From contig JACKBY010000011.1 in assembly GCA_020634335.1 (NCBI GenBank), forward strand, positions 50,273-114,272: a stretch of 64,000 nt of DNA. The letters run 5' to 3'. Source of the DNA: Promineifilum sp. (GTDB lineage: Bacteria; Chloroflexota; Anaerolineae; Promineifilales; Promineifilaceae). Under the pieces are notes generated by a model, which saw nothing but the letters and a program-made list of their open reading frames with translations, searched no databases and was not told the origin of the DNA. Made by a program: the position numbers and the translations under genes. Of this stretch, positions 1 to 7,319 are shown one piece after another (the first letter of the stretch is position 1; each line of letters begins with the position of its first letter).

Positions 1-1305
1 CTCGGCCCCCTTCAGATAGCCGATGACCGGATTCAGCGCCGTCACCAAGATGGCGTTTTTGGCCAGCCAGCCGGTGGCCTTTTCGGCATTGGCGGTGATG
101 CCAACCAGACAGAAGTCGACAAACGCGTTGACGGAATTGATGATCACATCCATGCTCTGGAAGAGGTTGAAGGCGATGATGGGCATCATCACGTTCAGCT
201 CCAGCTGCCCCGCCTGCCCGGCCAGCATCACCGTCAGATCGTTGCCCATCACCTGGAACATCGCCATATTGAGCATCTCGGCCATCACCGGATTCACCTT
301 GCCGGGCATGATCGACGACCCCGGCTGCACCGGCGGCAGGCGAATCTCGTCCAGACCCGTCGTCGGGCCGGAGGCCAGCAGGCGGAAGTCGTTGGCGATG
401 CGCGTCAGGTCCTGGGCCAGCGTGCGTAGCGCGCCGCTGAAATGGACGGGATCGGCCATGCTCTGCATCGACTCGAACAGATTATCGCTCTCGTACAGCT
501 CCAGCCCGCTCAGCCGGCCGAGCACGTCGATCATGCGCTGGTGATACTCGGGGTGGGCGTTGAGGCCGGTGCCGGTGGCCGTGCCGCCGATGCCCAAGCG
601 GCGCAGCCCTTCAGCCGCCTCACGAATCTTGTCCGCATCCCGCTCCACCGCCCGGGCGTAGGCCCCAAATTCCTGTCCCAGCCGCACAGGCACGGCGTCT
701 TGCAGATGGGTGCGTCCGCTCTTGACGATGCCGTCGAACTCGCGCGACTTGGCGGCCAGTTCGTTCGCCAGCCGCTCCAGCGTCGCCAGCAGCTCATCCA
801 GCCGCCATAGCGCCCCCAATCGAATGGCCGTCGGGATGGTATCGTTGGTCGATTGGGCCATGTTGACATGGTCGTTAGGATTAATCGGCTTGACCTTCTC
901 GTCCAGGCCAAAGCCCAGGATTTCGTTGGCCCTATTCGCCATGACCTCGTTGATGTTCATGTTGTGGCTGGTGCCCGCCCCGGCCTGGATGGGATCGACG
1001 ACGAACTGATCGGCAAATCGGCCGCCCAATATCTCGTCGCCGGCCTGGATAATGGCCGCGGCCATGTCCTCGCCCCTGATCGTCCGGCCGGCCGTCTCCT
1101 TGTCGCCAAACAGGCCCAGGCCGCGATTAACCTCGGCCGCGGCCCGCTTGATCAATACCATCGACCACACGAATGCGGGATAGGGTCGTAGGCCGGTGAT
1201 GGGGAAATTATGGATGGCCCGCTGCGTCTGCGCCCCCCAATAGGCCCCCGCTGGAACGCGAACCTCGCCCAGTGAATCCTTCTCGCTGCGATACTCCTCT
1301 GCCAT
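1..1305 (-). CDS. aspA: Aspartate ammonia-lyase (partial, 3' end outside window)
   Basis: Cytoplasmic enzyme of the aspartase/class II fumarase superfamily, which reversibly removes ammonia from L-aspartate to give fumarate. The visible 435 codons carry the family signature GSSIMPGKVNP and the block GRTHLQDAVPVRLGQEFGAY. An AVP rather than ATP after the HLQD motif, and AGQLELNVM near the end, match Bacillus-type aspartases better than FumC. The start is the ATG at 1305, set by a GGAGG sequence six bases upstream. The gene runs off the left edge; the family is about 460-470 residues, so roughly 30 residues are missing. It follows the ferredoxin gene across a terminator-like hairpin. The alternative is fumarase C; the substrate call is inferred from motifs only. 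Confidence 0.8.
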   Translation of the reverse strand, partial: MAEEYRSEKDSLGEVRVPAGAYWGAQTQRAIHNFPITGLRPYPAFVWSMVLIKRAAAEVNRGLGLFGDKETAGRTIRGEDMAAAIIQAGDEILGGRFADQFVVDPIQAGAGTSHNMNINEVMANRANEILGFGLDEKVKPINPNDHVNMAQSTNDTIPTAIRLGALWRLDELLATLERLANELAAKSREFDGIVKSGRTHLQDAVPVRLGQEFGAYARAVERDADKIREAAEGLRRLGIGGTATGTGLNAHPEYHQRMIDVLGRLSGLELYESDNLFESMQSMADPVHFSGALRTLAQDLTRIANDFRLLASGPTTGLDEIRLPPVQPGSSIMPGKVNPVMAEMLNMAMFQVMGNDLTVMLAGQAGQLELNVMMPIIAFNLFQSMDVIINSVNAFVDFCLVGITANAEKATGWLAKNAILVTALNPVIGYLKGAE

Positions 1306-1320
1306 TGTGGTTTCCTCCGG

Positions 1321-1371
1321 AAATAAAAAACCGAATTAACCAACCAGAGTTCCAGGTCAGCTAATTCGGTT
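1321..1371 (-). terminator. Rho-independent terminator after the ferredoxin gene
   Basis: A perfect 10-bp inverted repeat (1329-1338 with 1362-1371) encloses a loop that can itself form a short stem. On the minus strand it is followed by a T-rich tract (TTTTTTATTT). It lies between the ferredoxin stop and the Shine-Dalgarno of aspA, so it either ends the sodA-ferredoxin message or attenuates read-through into aspA. Confidence 0.75.
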
Positions 1372-1436
1372 CAGGTGCTAATGAATGATGATGCGGGGCC
1401 GATGTGGCCAGGTCTTCATCAACGGGCAAAGCGCCC

Positions 1437-1847
1437 TTACATATTAAGTGCGTCGTAGCCGGGGCCTTCGGAGAAGAAGGCGTAGTTCGGCGGAATGTCC
1501 TCGGTCAGGTCAAGCGTCTCGCCGCCCGCCAATTGCTTGGCATTGAGCAGCTTCACATGATGGCCGTCCACTTCGCCTTCGAACGGCACGCCGTCCGGGA
1601 GCTCCTCTTTCGTGCCGGCAATCCATACACCGGGAGGCGCCACGAAGTCGAATGGCACTTCCTCTTCGGGGAAGATGGCTTCGTAGGGGCACTCCGGCAC
1701 GCAGGCGCCGCAGTCGATGCAGGTATCGGGGTCGATGTAGAGCCAGGGCCACTGCTCTTCCGGGTGGCCCAGGACCATGCATTCGACCGGACATACTTCG
1801 ACGCAGGCTGTGTCGCGAAGGCACAGTCGGGTAATGATATGGGTCAT
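1437..1847 (-). CDS. Seven-iron type ferredoxin with C-terminal extension
   Basis: Small cytoplasmic electron carrier of 136 residues. The cysteines are C9, C15, C19-P, C23, then C43, C46, C49, C53-P. By comparison with Azotobacter FdI and Thermus ferredoxin, C9/C15/C53 would hold a [3Fe-4S] cluster and C19/C43/C46/C49 a [4Fe-4S] cluster. The first spacing is CX5C rather than the usual CX7C. An acidic tail of about 75 residues follows the cluster domain, as in other bacterial 7Fe ferredoxins. The ATG start has AAGGAGA upstream. It lies 66 bp after sodA in the same direction, probably co-transcribed. Its electron partner is not visible in the window. Confidence 0.88.
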   Translation of the reverse strand: MTHIITRLCLRDTACVEVCPVECMVLGHPEEQWPWLYIDPDTCIDCGACVPECPYEAIFPEEEVPFDFVAPPGVWIAGTKEELPDGVPFEGEVDGHHVKLLNAKQLAGGETLDLTEDIPPNYAFFSEGPGYDALNM

Positions 1848-1913
1848 TTACTGTCTCCTTGAAAATCCTTACCGACCGGGCCGTTCGTTCGGCGCACCGG
1901 CGCGGTTTAAGTG

Positions 1914-2528
1914 TTATTTATTCGCGGCCGCGTATTTAGCCGCGACGGAATCCCAATTGACAACGTTCCACCAGGCGGACACGTAGTCCGGCCGGCGATT
2001 CTGGTAGTTGAGATAGTAGGCGTGTTCCCAGACGTCGAGGCCCAGGATAGGCGTGTTGCCTTCCATCAGCGGCGTGTCCTGGTTGGGCGCGGAGGCGACG
2101 GCCAGCGCGCCGTCCCTACCCACGTAGAGCCAGGCCCAGCCGGAGCCGAAGCGGGTGGCGGCCGCCTTGGAGAATTGATCCTTGAACGCCGCAAAACTGC
2201 CGAAAGCCTTTTCGATGGCCGCGGCCAGATCGCCCGTTGGCTCGCCGCCCCCGTCGGGGCCCATGACTTCCCAGAATAAACTGTGGTTGGCATAGCCGCC
2301 GCCGTTGTTGCGCACGGCCGTGCGGATCGATTCCGGTAGGGCGTCAAGATTGCCCAGCAGTTCTTCGATACTCTTGTCGGCCAGATCGGCGTGACCCTCA
2401 AGGGCCGCGTTGAGATTGTTGGTGTAGCCTGCGTGGTGTTTGTCGTGGTGAATGCTCATGGTGCGCGCGTCGATGTGCGGCTCCAGGGCATCTTCAGCAT
2501 AGGGTAGTGGGGGTAATTTGAAAGCCAT
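1914..2528 (-). CDS. sodA: Superoxide dismutase, Mn/Fe family (Mn-type by motif)
   Basis: Converts superoxide to oxygen and hydrogen peroxide in the cytoplasm. The 204-residue length is typical. Metal-ligand regions are visible: the His-rich segment around residues 27-32, the His in GGGYANHSLFW, and Asp and His in DVWEHAYY near residue 165. The motif APNQDTPL, with Gln, favours Mn over Fe. The ATG is preceded by AAGGAGAG, and a near-consensus promoter lies about 75 bp upstream. No signal peptide is seen. A ferredoxin gene follows, consistent with an oxidative-stress or redox unit. Metal preference is inferred from sequence and could be cambialistic. Confidence 0.96.
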   Translation of the reverse strand: MAFKLPPLPYAEDALEPHIDARTMSIHHDKHHAGYTNNLNAALEGHADLADKSIEELLGNLDALPESIRTAVRNNGGGYANHSLFWEVMGPDGGGEPTGDLAAAIEKAFGSFAAFKDQFSKAAATRFGSGWAWLYVGRDGALAVASAPNQDTPLMEGNTPILGLDVWEHAYYLNYQNRRPDYVSAWWNVVNWDSVAAKYAAANK

Positions 2529-2603
2529 AACTCTCTCCTTAAGTCTGTCTTTATCATCCGCTATTGGGCTAAGAATCGAACGGCGGATGAGGGAGTCGAT
2601 TGG

Positions 2604-2631
2604 ATTCTAGCGTAGTATTTGCGCTTGTCAA
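2604..2631 (-). promoter_or_regulatory. Sigma-70 type promoter of sodA
   Basis: On the minus strand, a perfect -35 TTGACA (2626-2631) is followed by a 16-bp spacer and a -10 TAGAAT (2604-2609). The predicted start is about 70 bases before the sodA ATG. A 14-bp palindrome sits directly upstream of the -35. Confidence 0.8.
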
Positions 2632-2639
2632 ACCGTGAT

Positions 2640-2686
2640 TTAACCGTGGTTAAGCGACTATTCTTGCCTATAAATCGCCGGCAAAA
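2640..2686 (+). promoter_or_regulatory. Palindromic element shared with the HtrA-like gene promoter
   Basis: The core at 2640-2653 is TTAACC-GT-GGTTAA, an inverted repeat with six-base arms. Plus-strand similarity to 46914-46958 continues past the core: GTTAAGCGACTAT here versus GTTAAGCCACTAT there, then TATAAAT versus TATAAT, then GCCGGCAAAA versus GCCGCGCAAAA. The element fills the whole gap between the sodA -35 box and the stop codon of the next gene. It may be a regulator site for sodA or a plus-strand promoter reading antisense into the neighbouring gene. Function is inferred. Confidence 0.6.
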
Positions 2687-2689
2687 TGA

Positions 2690-5203
2690 CTATTTGACGG
2701 CAAAAACAAATGTCCCGTCCTGCTGGTAAATCATATCCAGGCCCGGATTGCGCGCCAGCGCCGCCGGATCGAAAAACCCCCCGCGCCGGCCGACGAAAAC
2801 GTGAGTCACACCTTGCCGCGCCAGCCAGTCAGCCGTCGTCGGGTCGCTCCAGTCGACCACAGCCATCGCCGCCTCGTTGAATGCGCGCACCTCGGCGAAC
2901 AGTTCTACGTTGTAGATGTGGTCGACAGGCGGTGTCGTCGCTGCGCGCCCGGTCAAGGGCACGAGCCACGCGCCGCCGTCGCTGCCCGCCCATGTCGCAC
3001 CCAGCCAACGCCAGGCGTTGACGGCCACGCGTGCGTCGTCGGGCAAGTTGTCGCCGGCCCAGCTCAGCGCGGCCGTATCCTGTGGCAGGGCAAGGATGGT
3101 CTGCGGATTGAGGATGTTGATCTGTTGCCGCCAGCCGAAGATCGCCAACAAGCCCAGGACCAGTCCGGCGGCGCCGGCCAGAGGCCAACCTGCCGGCGAA
3201 CGCCCCACCCGACGACCGACAAACGCCCACGCCCGTCCGGCGACAATTGCCAGGAACAAGGCCTGCGGCAAAAACAGGGTGATATACATACTGTTGAGAT
3301 TGACGACCAGCGACTCCGGCAGCCCCAACCGCTCGCCCCCCAAGAGGACGAACAACGCGCCAACCCACAACAGTAGCAGAAGGGGCAACGTCACCCAACG
3401 CCGGCGCAGGGCGACGCCCGCCAACACGACAAGGCCCGCCGCGCCCACAGCCGCCAGATAGAGCCGCTCCCAGCCCGTCGTTACGTAGCCCAGTGGAAAG
3501 TCATTGTAGCCGGGCAGCGACCGCTGAAACGTCGCCAGGGGTTCGGTGACGGCCAACAATGCCACCAGTCGCGGCGCGACAAGCAAAGCGGCCAGGCCGC
3601 CCGCCTTGATCATCGCTCCGATGCGCCGGCGGCCAGCCAGGTGGGCGCCGGCGGCCAAGGCGGCAAAAGGAATATAGAACAGGAAGACCCGAAAGTGGAT
3701 CAGGAACACCCCGGCGGCCAACACCCCCACCAACGGCCAGAAGCGCCCCCAGCCACGGCCCAGACGCCACGTCAGCGCCAGCAGCACAGGCATGGCCACC
3801 ATCGCCGCCAGTTGCGTCATCCGCCCCCACGTGGCGTAATAGCCGGGAAAGAAGAAGGGCAACGCCACCAGGAAAGCCGCCAATAAGCCTACCGCGCGCC
3901 GCCGCGTCACCATCCATCCGGCGGCGTAGACCGGCAACGGCAGCAAGCCACCCAACAGTTGCATCAGAAAGAGCAGAAGCCCCGGCAGCGGATTGTCAGT
4001 CATCAAAGACAACCCCGCAGCCAACGTGTGGAAGCCGTAATGATAGGGAAAATGATCGACCGGCAGGAAAGGGGCATAGTCGCTGATGACCTGTCCACTC
4101 TGCACCATGACGGCGGTGATCAGCGCGTGACGGCTGGAATCGACCCAGGGGGGGAAGGCCAAATCGCGCACGGCGATGAAGCGCGAGGCGACCGTGGCAA
4201 CCAACAGGACGCCCAGTAGCAGATGAATGCCCAACACCGACGGCCGACCGTAGCCGGTCGGTTGCGCCGCGGCCGGGGACTCGCCCAACAGCCGGCCGCT
4301 TCGTCGCTGGGCCACGACAACCGCCCAGCCGACGGCCACCACGCCCCATAGAGCCGGTCCCGACCAGCGGCCCCCGGCCAACGACAGCCACTGCCACAGC
4401 ACCGGCCATGTGGCCACGCCCAGCGCCAGCGCCGCGCCCCACCACGCCGCCCCGTCCCAGCCGCGCGGCCGAAAGAACGACAGCCATAGCGCGCCCGGCA
4501 AAAACAGCATCAGTAGCGCCGTCACCAACAACCGCCCTTGGCGCAGGGGAGCTGCGGCCGCCGTGGCGGCATCGCCGAGCGTCAGGGCGTAGCGGGTGGT
4601 GAAGCGCAAGTCGGCGGCCGGCAACGGCTCAGTGGTCGTCACATGCGCCTGGCCGCCGTCGTAGACGTCAAGCGAATAACCCCAGACCGAGATATGATTG
4701 TATTCATTCCCCGACAGGCGCAAGGTATAGACGTGACCGGCCGAATCGGCCTGGGGCGGGAAACGCAAGGTATACACCTGGTTGTGGTTCAAACTCTGGG
4801 TGGCGAGCGTTTCGGCGGCCACGAGCGTATCCCCGCGAGTCCACAACTCGACCGTGAAGCGGCCCTGGTCGCTCCCGGCGGCCGCCGTACCGCCATAGCG
4901 CACCAGCAGCAACTCGATCTCGCTCAGGCCGTTGCGGCGCGGGGTAATCGTTTGCTCAATCGCCAGACCGGGTTGGGGCGCGAGCAGGGCAGTGTCCAGT
5001 CGACCCTGCACCGTCTCCTCGGCCTGTATCGGGCCGCATAGCCCCTCCCATTCACACCGCCCCAACCCGGCCAGGGCGAAAAAAAAGAGGAGCAGCAGCA
5101 CCGCCGAACCAAGAGCGACAGCGGGCAACGAGGGGGATGGGCGGCCCGGTGGCTGCCGGGCCGGTCCATCGGCCGCGACGGGTGCGGTCGGGTTTTTATC
5201 CAT
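2690..5203 (-). CDS. Large multi-pass membrane protein, putative GT-C type glycosyltransferase
   Basis: This 837-residue protein starts with a Pro-rich cytoplasmic tail and one membrane span (about 27-47), followed by an extracytoplasmic beta-rich domain of about 150 residues. About a dozen hydrophobic segments and a soluble C-terminal domain come next. After the third span region, WVDSSRHALITAVM places an acidic residue in a first external loop, as GT-C enzymes using lipid-linked sugars do. The C-terminal part (DDARVAVNAW, TGRAA) resembles the tails of GT39-like proteins. I do not recognise a named family with certainty. No Shine-Dalgarno precedes the ATG; a promoter ends eight bases upstream, suggesting a leaderless message. 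No terminator separates it from sodA. Confidence 0.6.
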   Translation of the reverse strand: MDKNPTAPVAADGPARQPPGRPSPSLPAVALGSAVLLLLFFFALAGLGRCEWEGLCGPIQAEETVQGRLDTALLAPQPGLAIEQTITPRRNGLSEIELLLVRYGGTAAAGSDQGRFTVELWTRGDTLVAAETLATQSLNHNQVYTLRFPPQADSAGHVYTLRLSGNEYNHISVWGYSLDVYDGGQAHVTTTEPLPAADLRFTTRYALTLGDAATAAAAPLRQGRLLVTALLMLFLPGALWLSFFRPRGWDGAAWWGAALALGVATWPVLWQWLSLAGGRWSGPALWGVVAVGWAVVVAQRRSGRLLGESPAAAQPTGYGRPSVLGIHLLLGVLLVATVASRFIAVRDLAFPPWVDSSRHALITAVMVQSGQVISDYAPFLPVDHFPYHYGFHTLAAGLSLMTDNPLPGLLLFLMQLLGGLLPLPVYAAGWMVTRRRAVGLLAAFLVALPFFFPGYYATWGRMTQLAAMVAMPVLLALTWRLGRGWGRFWPLVGVLAAGVFLIHFRVFLFYIPFAALAAGAHLAGRRRIGAMIKAGGLAALLVAPRLVALLAVTEPLATFQRSLPGYNDFPLGYVTTGWERLYLAAVGAAGLVVLAGVALRRRWVTLPLLLLLWVGALFVLLGGERLGLPESLVVNLNSMYITLFLPQALFLAIVAGRAWAFVGRRVGRSPAGWPLAGAAGLVLGLLAIFGWRQQINILNPQTILALPQDTAALSWAGDNLPDDARVAVNAWRWLGATWAGSDGGAWLVPLTGRAATTPPVDHIYNVELFAEVRAFNEAAMAVVDWSDPTTADWLARQGVTHVFVGRRGGFFDPAALARNPGLDMIYQQDGTFVFAVK

Positions 5204-5211
5204 ATGATCGG

Positions 5212-5240
5212 ACTATACCTTGATAGCGACCCACACCAAA
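5212..5240 (-). promoter_or_regulatory. Promoter candidate, probably leaderless
   Basis: On the minus strand, TTTGGT (5235-5240), a 17-bp spacer and TATAGT (5212-5217) end eight bases before the ATG at 5203. Transcription would begin at or next to the start codon. The -35 box is weak. Confidence 0.45.
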
Positions 5241-5277
5241 TATTTCGTGTTTACCCAGTATAGATTCGTAATATTAG

Positions 5278-5397
5278 TTGTAAGGAAGGGAGCCTATTAT
5301 AACTATTGACGGACTTCCCTCCTTGCAAGTGGCGTCGTGAAAAGATTTTGTCCCTCCTTCCTTCTCCCCTGAAGCACGACGCCACTTCATTTTTTTC
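5278..5397. repeat. Hairpin-rich spacer element
   Basis: This sits in a gene-free stretch between 5204 and 5564. An imperfect hairpin pairs 5278-5291 with 5313-5326. A perfect 13-bp inverted repeat pairs 5327-5339 with 5375-5387 around a 35-base pyrimidine-rich loop, followed on the plus strand by seven T (5390-5396), like a terminator with no gene before it. It could be a small non-autonomous repeat or an unannotated RNA. No convincing ORF is present. Confidence 0.5.
5306..5333. repeat. Direct repeat, copy A
   Basis: The first 15 bases (5306-5320) are identical to 5521-5535, and the next 13 match at 9 positions. The two copies lie 215 bp apart and bracket the 13-bp hairpin and the tRNA terminator. 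Confidence 0.6.
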
Positions 5398-5464
5398 TCC
5401 ATAAAGCCCGGCTGCACCAGGGCAACAGCCCTACCCCATCGAATCGATAGCCCATTCACCCGAC

Positions 5465-5503
5465 AATAAAAAAGCACGGGTCGATTCTCGTCGACTCGTG
5501 CTT
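5465..5503 (-). terminator. Rho-independent terminator of the CAU tRNA gene
   Basis: A 13-bp stem with one G.T pair (5472-5484 with 5491-5503) and a six-base loop is followed on the minus strand by TTTTTTATT. It lies 62 bp downstream of the tRNA in the same direction, with no other gene between. Confidence 0.8.
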
Positions 5504-5520
5504 AGCGGCCACAGCCATAC

Positions 5521-5548
5521 TTGACGGACTTCCCTTCCAGCAAGCGGC
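5521..5548. repeat. Direct repeat, copy B
   Basis: Second copy of the repeat at 5306-5333. It lies between the tRNA and its terminator on the minus strand, so it is probably transcribed in the tRNA trailer. Confidence 0.6.
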
Positions 5549-5564
5549 TCTCCGCTCTTCTGAT

Positions 5565-5639
5565 TGGTGGTGCCAGATGGATTTGAACCATCGACCTAGG
5601 GCTTATGAGTCCCCCGCTCTACCACTGAGCTATGGCACC
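5565..5639 (-). tRNA. tRNA with CAU anticodon (elongator Met or Ile2)
   Basis: Full cloverleaf of 75 nt, including an encoded CCA end. A seven-pair acceptor stem begins GGTGCCA, the D arm is GCTC/GAGC, the anticodon loop is CTCATAA, and the T stem is GATGG/CCATC with loop TTCAAAT. The anticodon stem has a mismatched closing pair (A31 with G39). CAU can serve elongator Met or, after lysidine modification, the Ile AUA codon; the GACTCATAA context is seen in both, so identity is left open. An initiator is unlikely because the first acceptor pair is matched and no run of three G-C pairs borders the anticodon loop. Confidence 0.92.
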
Positions 5640-5719
5640 AAAATCATGGAGAATTATAGCGTCATGCGCGTCGTCTGCCAAGTCGCCCCTGTACCGCCGG
5701 TTTCTTAACGGGCTCCCCA

Positions 5720-5749
5720 ACCGCCGGATAAGAATCCGGCGCTATATCG
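5720..5749. repeat. Interspersed palindromic repeat, copy 1
   Basis: A seven-base inverted repeat with a four-base loop (5723-5729 with 5734-5740) is flanked by sequence that also occurs at 10051-10078: AGAATCCGGCGCTATATCG here, AGAATCCGCCGCTACAATCG there. It sits just after the site-2 protease stop codon, without a T tract, so it is not a typical terminator. Confidence 0.6.
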
Positions 5750-5752
5750 TCC

Positions 5753-6940
5753 TCAGCCCGACAGGGCCGACAACGGAAACGGCACGAATGTCAGAAAGAA
5801 CAAAGCCAGCGTGAACACGGCCAGCGCCCGCCGTCGTGGGTCGAGGTCAGAGACGTCTTCCAGCGGTCGGGCGTGGACGCGGCCGAACATCAGCAACAGA
5901 AATATCCACAATATCCACGTGGCCGTGAACGCACCCTGGAAATAGGAGTAGAGCACGATCAACCCCAGACCGGCAATCGCCGGCCAGAAGAAACGCTGCG
6001 CCCGCTTGCCGAACAGCGCGTAGGCCACGTGCCCGCCGTCCAGCTGGCCGACCGGGATCAGGTTCAGCCCTGTCACGAACAGACCAACCCACCCGGCCCA
6101 GGCCATCTGATTGAGCTGCACGTCGACGCCGCCTCCCGGCAACAAGCGGCCGAAGACGGCATACTTGGCAACGATATAGAGCAGCGAATTACCCTCGAAG
6201 ATGCCGCCCGGCAGCACCGGCCCCACCGTCGACGTCGCCAGCCCGTAGAACAGAATGGGCAGCGCGAAAAACAACCCGGCCAGCGGCCCAGCCGCGCCCA
6301 CGTCGAATAGTGCCCGCCGGGTGCTCACCGGCCCTTGCAGGCGGATGAACGCTCCCAGCGTGCCAAACAGCGACAGCGGCATGGGGATGAAATAGGGCAA
6401 CGTCACCGGCACGTTGTGGTGGCGGGCGGCGAAGTAATGACCCAACTCATGCGCCCCCAGGATCAGCAGGATGCTGGCCGCAAACGGCCAGCCGCGCCAG
6501 ATCTGCCACACCTGGTCGGGCGTGGTGGCCGCGTAGGAAGCCCCGACGAACAACGTCGAGAAGATGGTGACGATGAACAGAATGAGGTTGATGGTCCAGC
6601 GCGACCGGGGGTGATCGAATACCACCGGCAAGGCGATGAGGGCGACGCGTTGGTCCTCCTCGCTCACCGTCGGTGTGTAGCCATGGCGCTCGAATCGCCG
6701 CCGTAACTCATCGAAGCATTCAGCCGGGTCTTGCAGGAAACGGCCCCGAAAGCGCACATACCCCTTGTCGGGATAGTCCAGTGTCGTATCGGAGACCATA
6801 AACAGCTCGGCAATGTCACCGCGCAAGGCCTCGACGTGTTCGAACGTCTCGTAAGGGGCAGCCGTGGCCGGAAGTTCTGCCTGAGGAGGGGGTTCTTCCG
6901 TGGACTGGAAGTCTTCCATTGGAGCGTCGGCGGGGCTCAT
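5753..6940 (-). CDS. Site-2 protease family (M50) membrane metalloprotease
   Basis: Intramembrane zinc protease of 395 residues. The zinc-binding HELGH lies at residues 164-168 and the second motif NLIPVGQLDGGH at 293-304, whose Asp301 would be the third ligand. About seven hydrophobic segments surround these motifs. An N-terminal cytoplasmic domain of about 110 residues, poor in hydrophobic stretches, resembles that of plant and cyanobacterial EGY-type proteases. Likely role: release of membrane-tethered regulators; the substrate is not visible. The ATG overlaps the stop of the upstream 85-residue gene (ATGA), so the two are probably translationally coupled. A palindromic repeat follows the gene. 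Confidence 0.9.
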   Translation of the reverse strand: MSPADAPMEDFQSTEEPPPQAELPATAAPYETFEHVEALRGDIAELFMVSDTTLDYPDKGYVRFRGRFLQDPAECFDELRRRFERHGYTPTVSEEDQRVALIALPVVFDHPRSRWTINLILFIVTIFSTLFVGASYAATTPDQVWQIWRGWPFAASILLILGAHELGHYFAARHHNVPVTLPYFIPMPLSLFGTLGAFIRLQGPVSTRRALFDVGAAGPLAGLFFALPILFYGLATSTVGPVLPGGIFEGNSLLYIVAKYAVFGRLLPGGGVDVQLNQMAWAGWVGLFVTGLNLIPVGQLDGGHVAYALFGKRAQRFFWPAIAGLGLIVLYSYFQGAFTATWILWIFLLLMFGRVHARPLEDVSDLDPRRRALAVFTLALFFLTFVPFPLSALSG

Positions 6941-7194
6941 GAGCCGGTCTGGGAATCGTCAGGCGAATTGAACTCGGCCGGGTCGACCACCACTTCGTCG
7001 TCATCGCCCCAACTGACGATCCAGATGCATGCCCCGGCCACCAGCGTCGTGATCAGCAACAGCCAAAACCACTGCATCGGCAGCAGGCCCACGTCACGCG
7101 CCTCAAATAGGAGGATGGCATTCATGCCCACGGCCAGGGCGATCCAGGCGGCCAGATTAGGATGGCGAAGAACCCACTGTTTGATTGCTTCCAT
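6937..7194 (-). CDS. Small two-span membrane protein next to the site-2 protease
   Basis: Eighty-five residues with two hydrophobic segments (about 13-31 and 38-61) and an acidic C-terminal tail (GDDDEVVVDPAEF). No family is recognised. Its stop overlaps the protease start by four bases, which suggests the two act together, for example as partner or substrate, but this is inference. A TATAGT box (7204-7209) ends nine bases before the ATG, with no Shine-Dalgarno in between, so the message may be leaderless. Confidence 0.7.
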   Translation of the reverse strand: MEAIKQWVLRHPNLAAWIALAVGMNAILLFEARDVGLLPMQWFWLLLITTLVAGACIWIVSWGDDDEVVVDPAEFNSPDDSQTGS

Positions 7195-7248
7195 GAGACT
7201 CTAACTATAACGAGTTCCGCGCGGATTGCATAGGGGAAGAGGGAAATA

Positions 7249-7319
7249 TGAATTAGGAATTAGGAATCAGGCCAAGGCGTCCCGCATTCGTCACCCGTCA
7301 CTCGTCACTCGTCATTTGT
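7249..7319. repeat. Short tandem repeats (ATTAGGA and GTGACGA heptamers)
   Basis: Two tandem blocks lie together: ATTAGGA twice plus a partial copy (about 7250-7268), and on the minus strand about four imperfect copies of GTGACGA (about 7288-7317). The second block overlaps the end of coaE and supplies its stop codon. Confidence 0.7.

Noticed and set aside
5274..5477. 67-codon minus-strand open frame in the repeat-rich spacer
   Set aside because: No ribosome site; it spans the inverted repeats and has no recognisable protein character.
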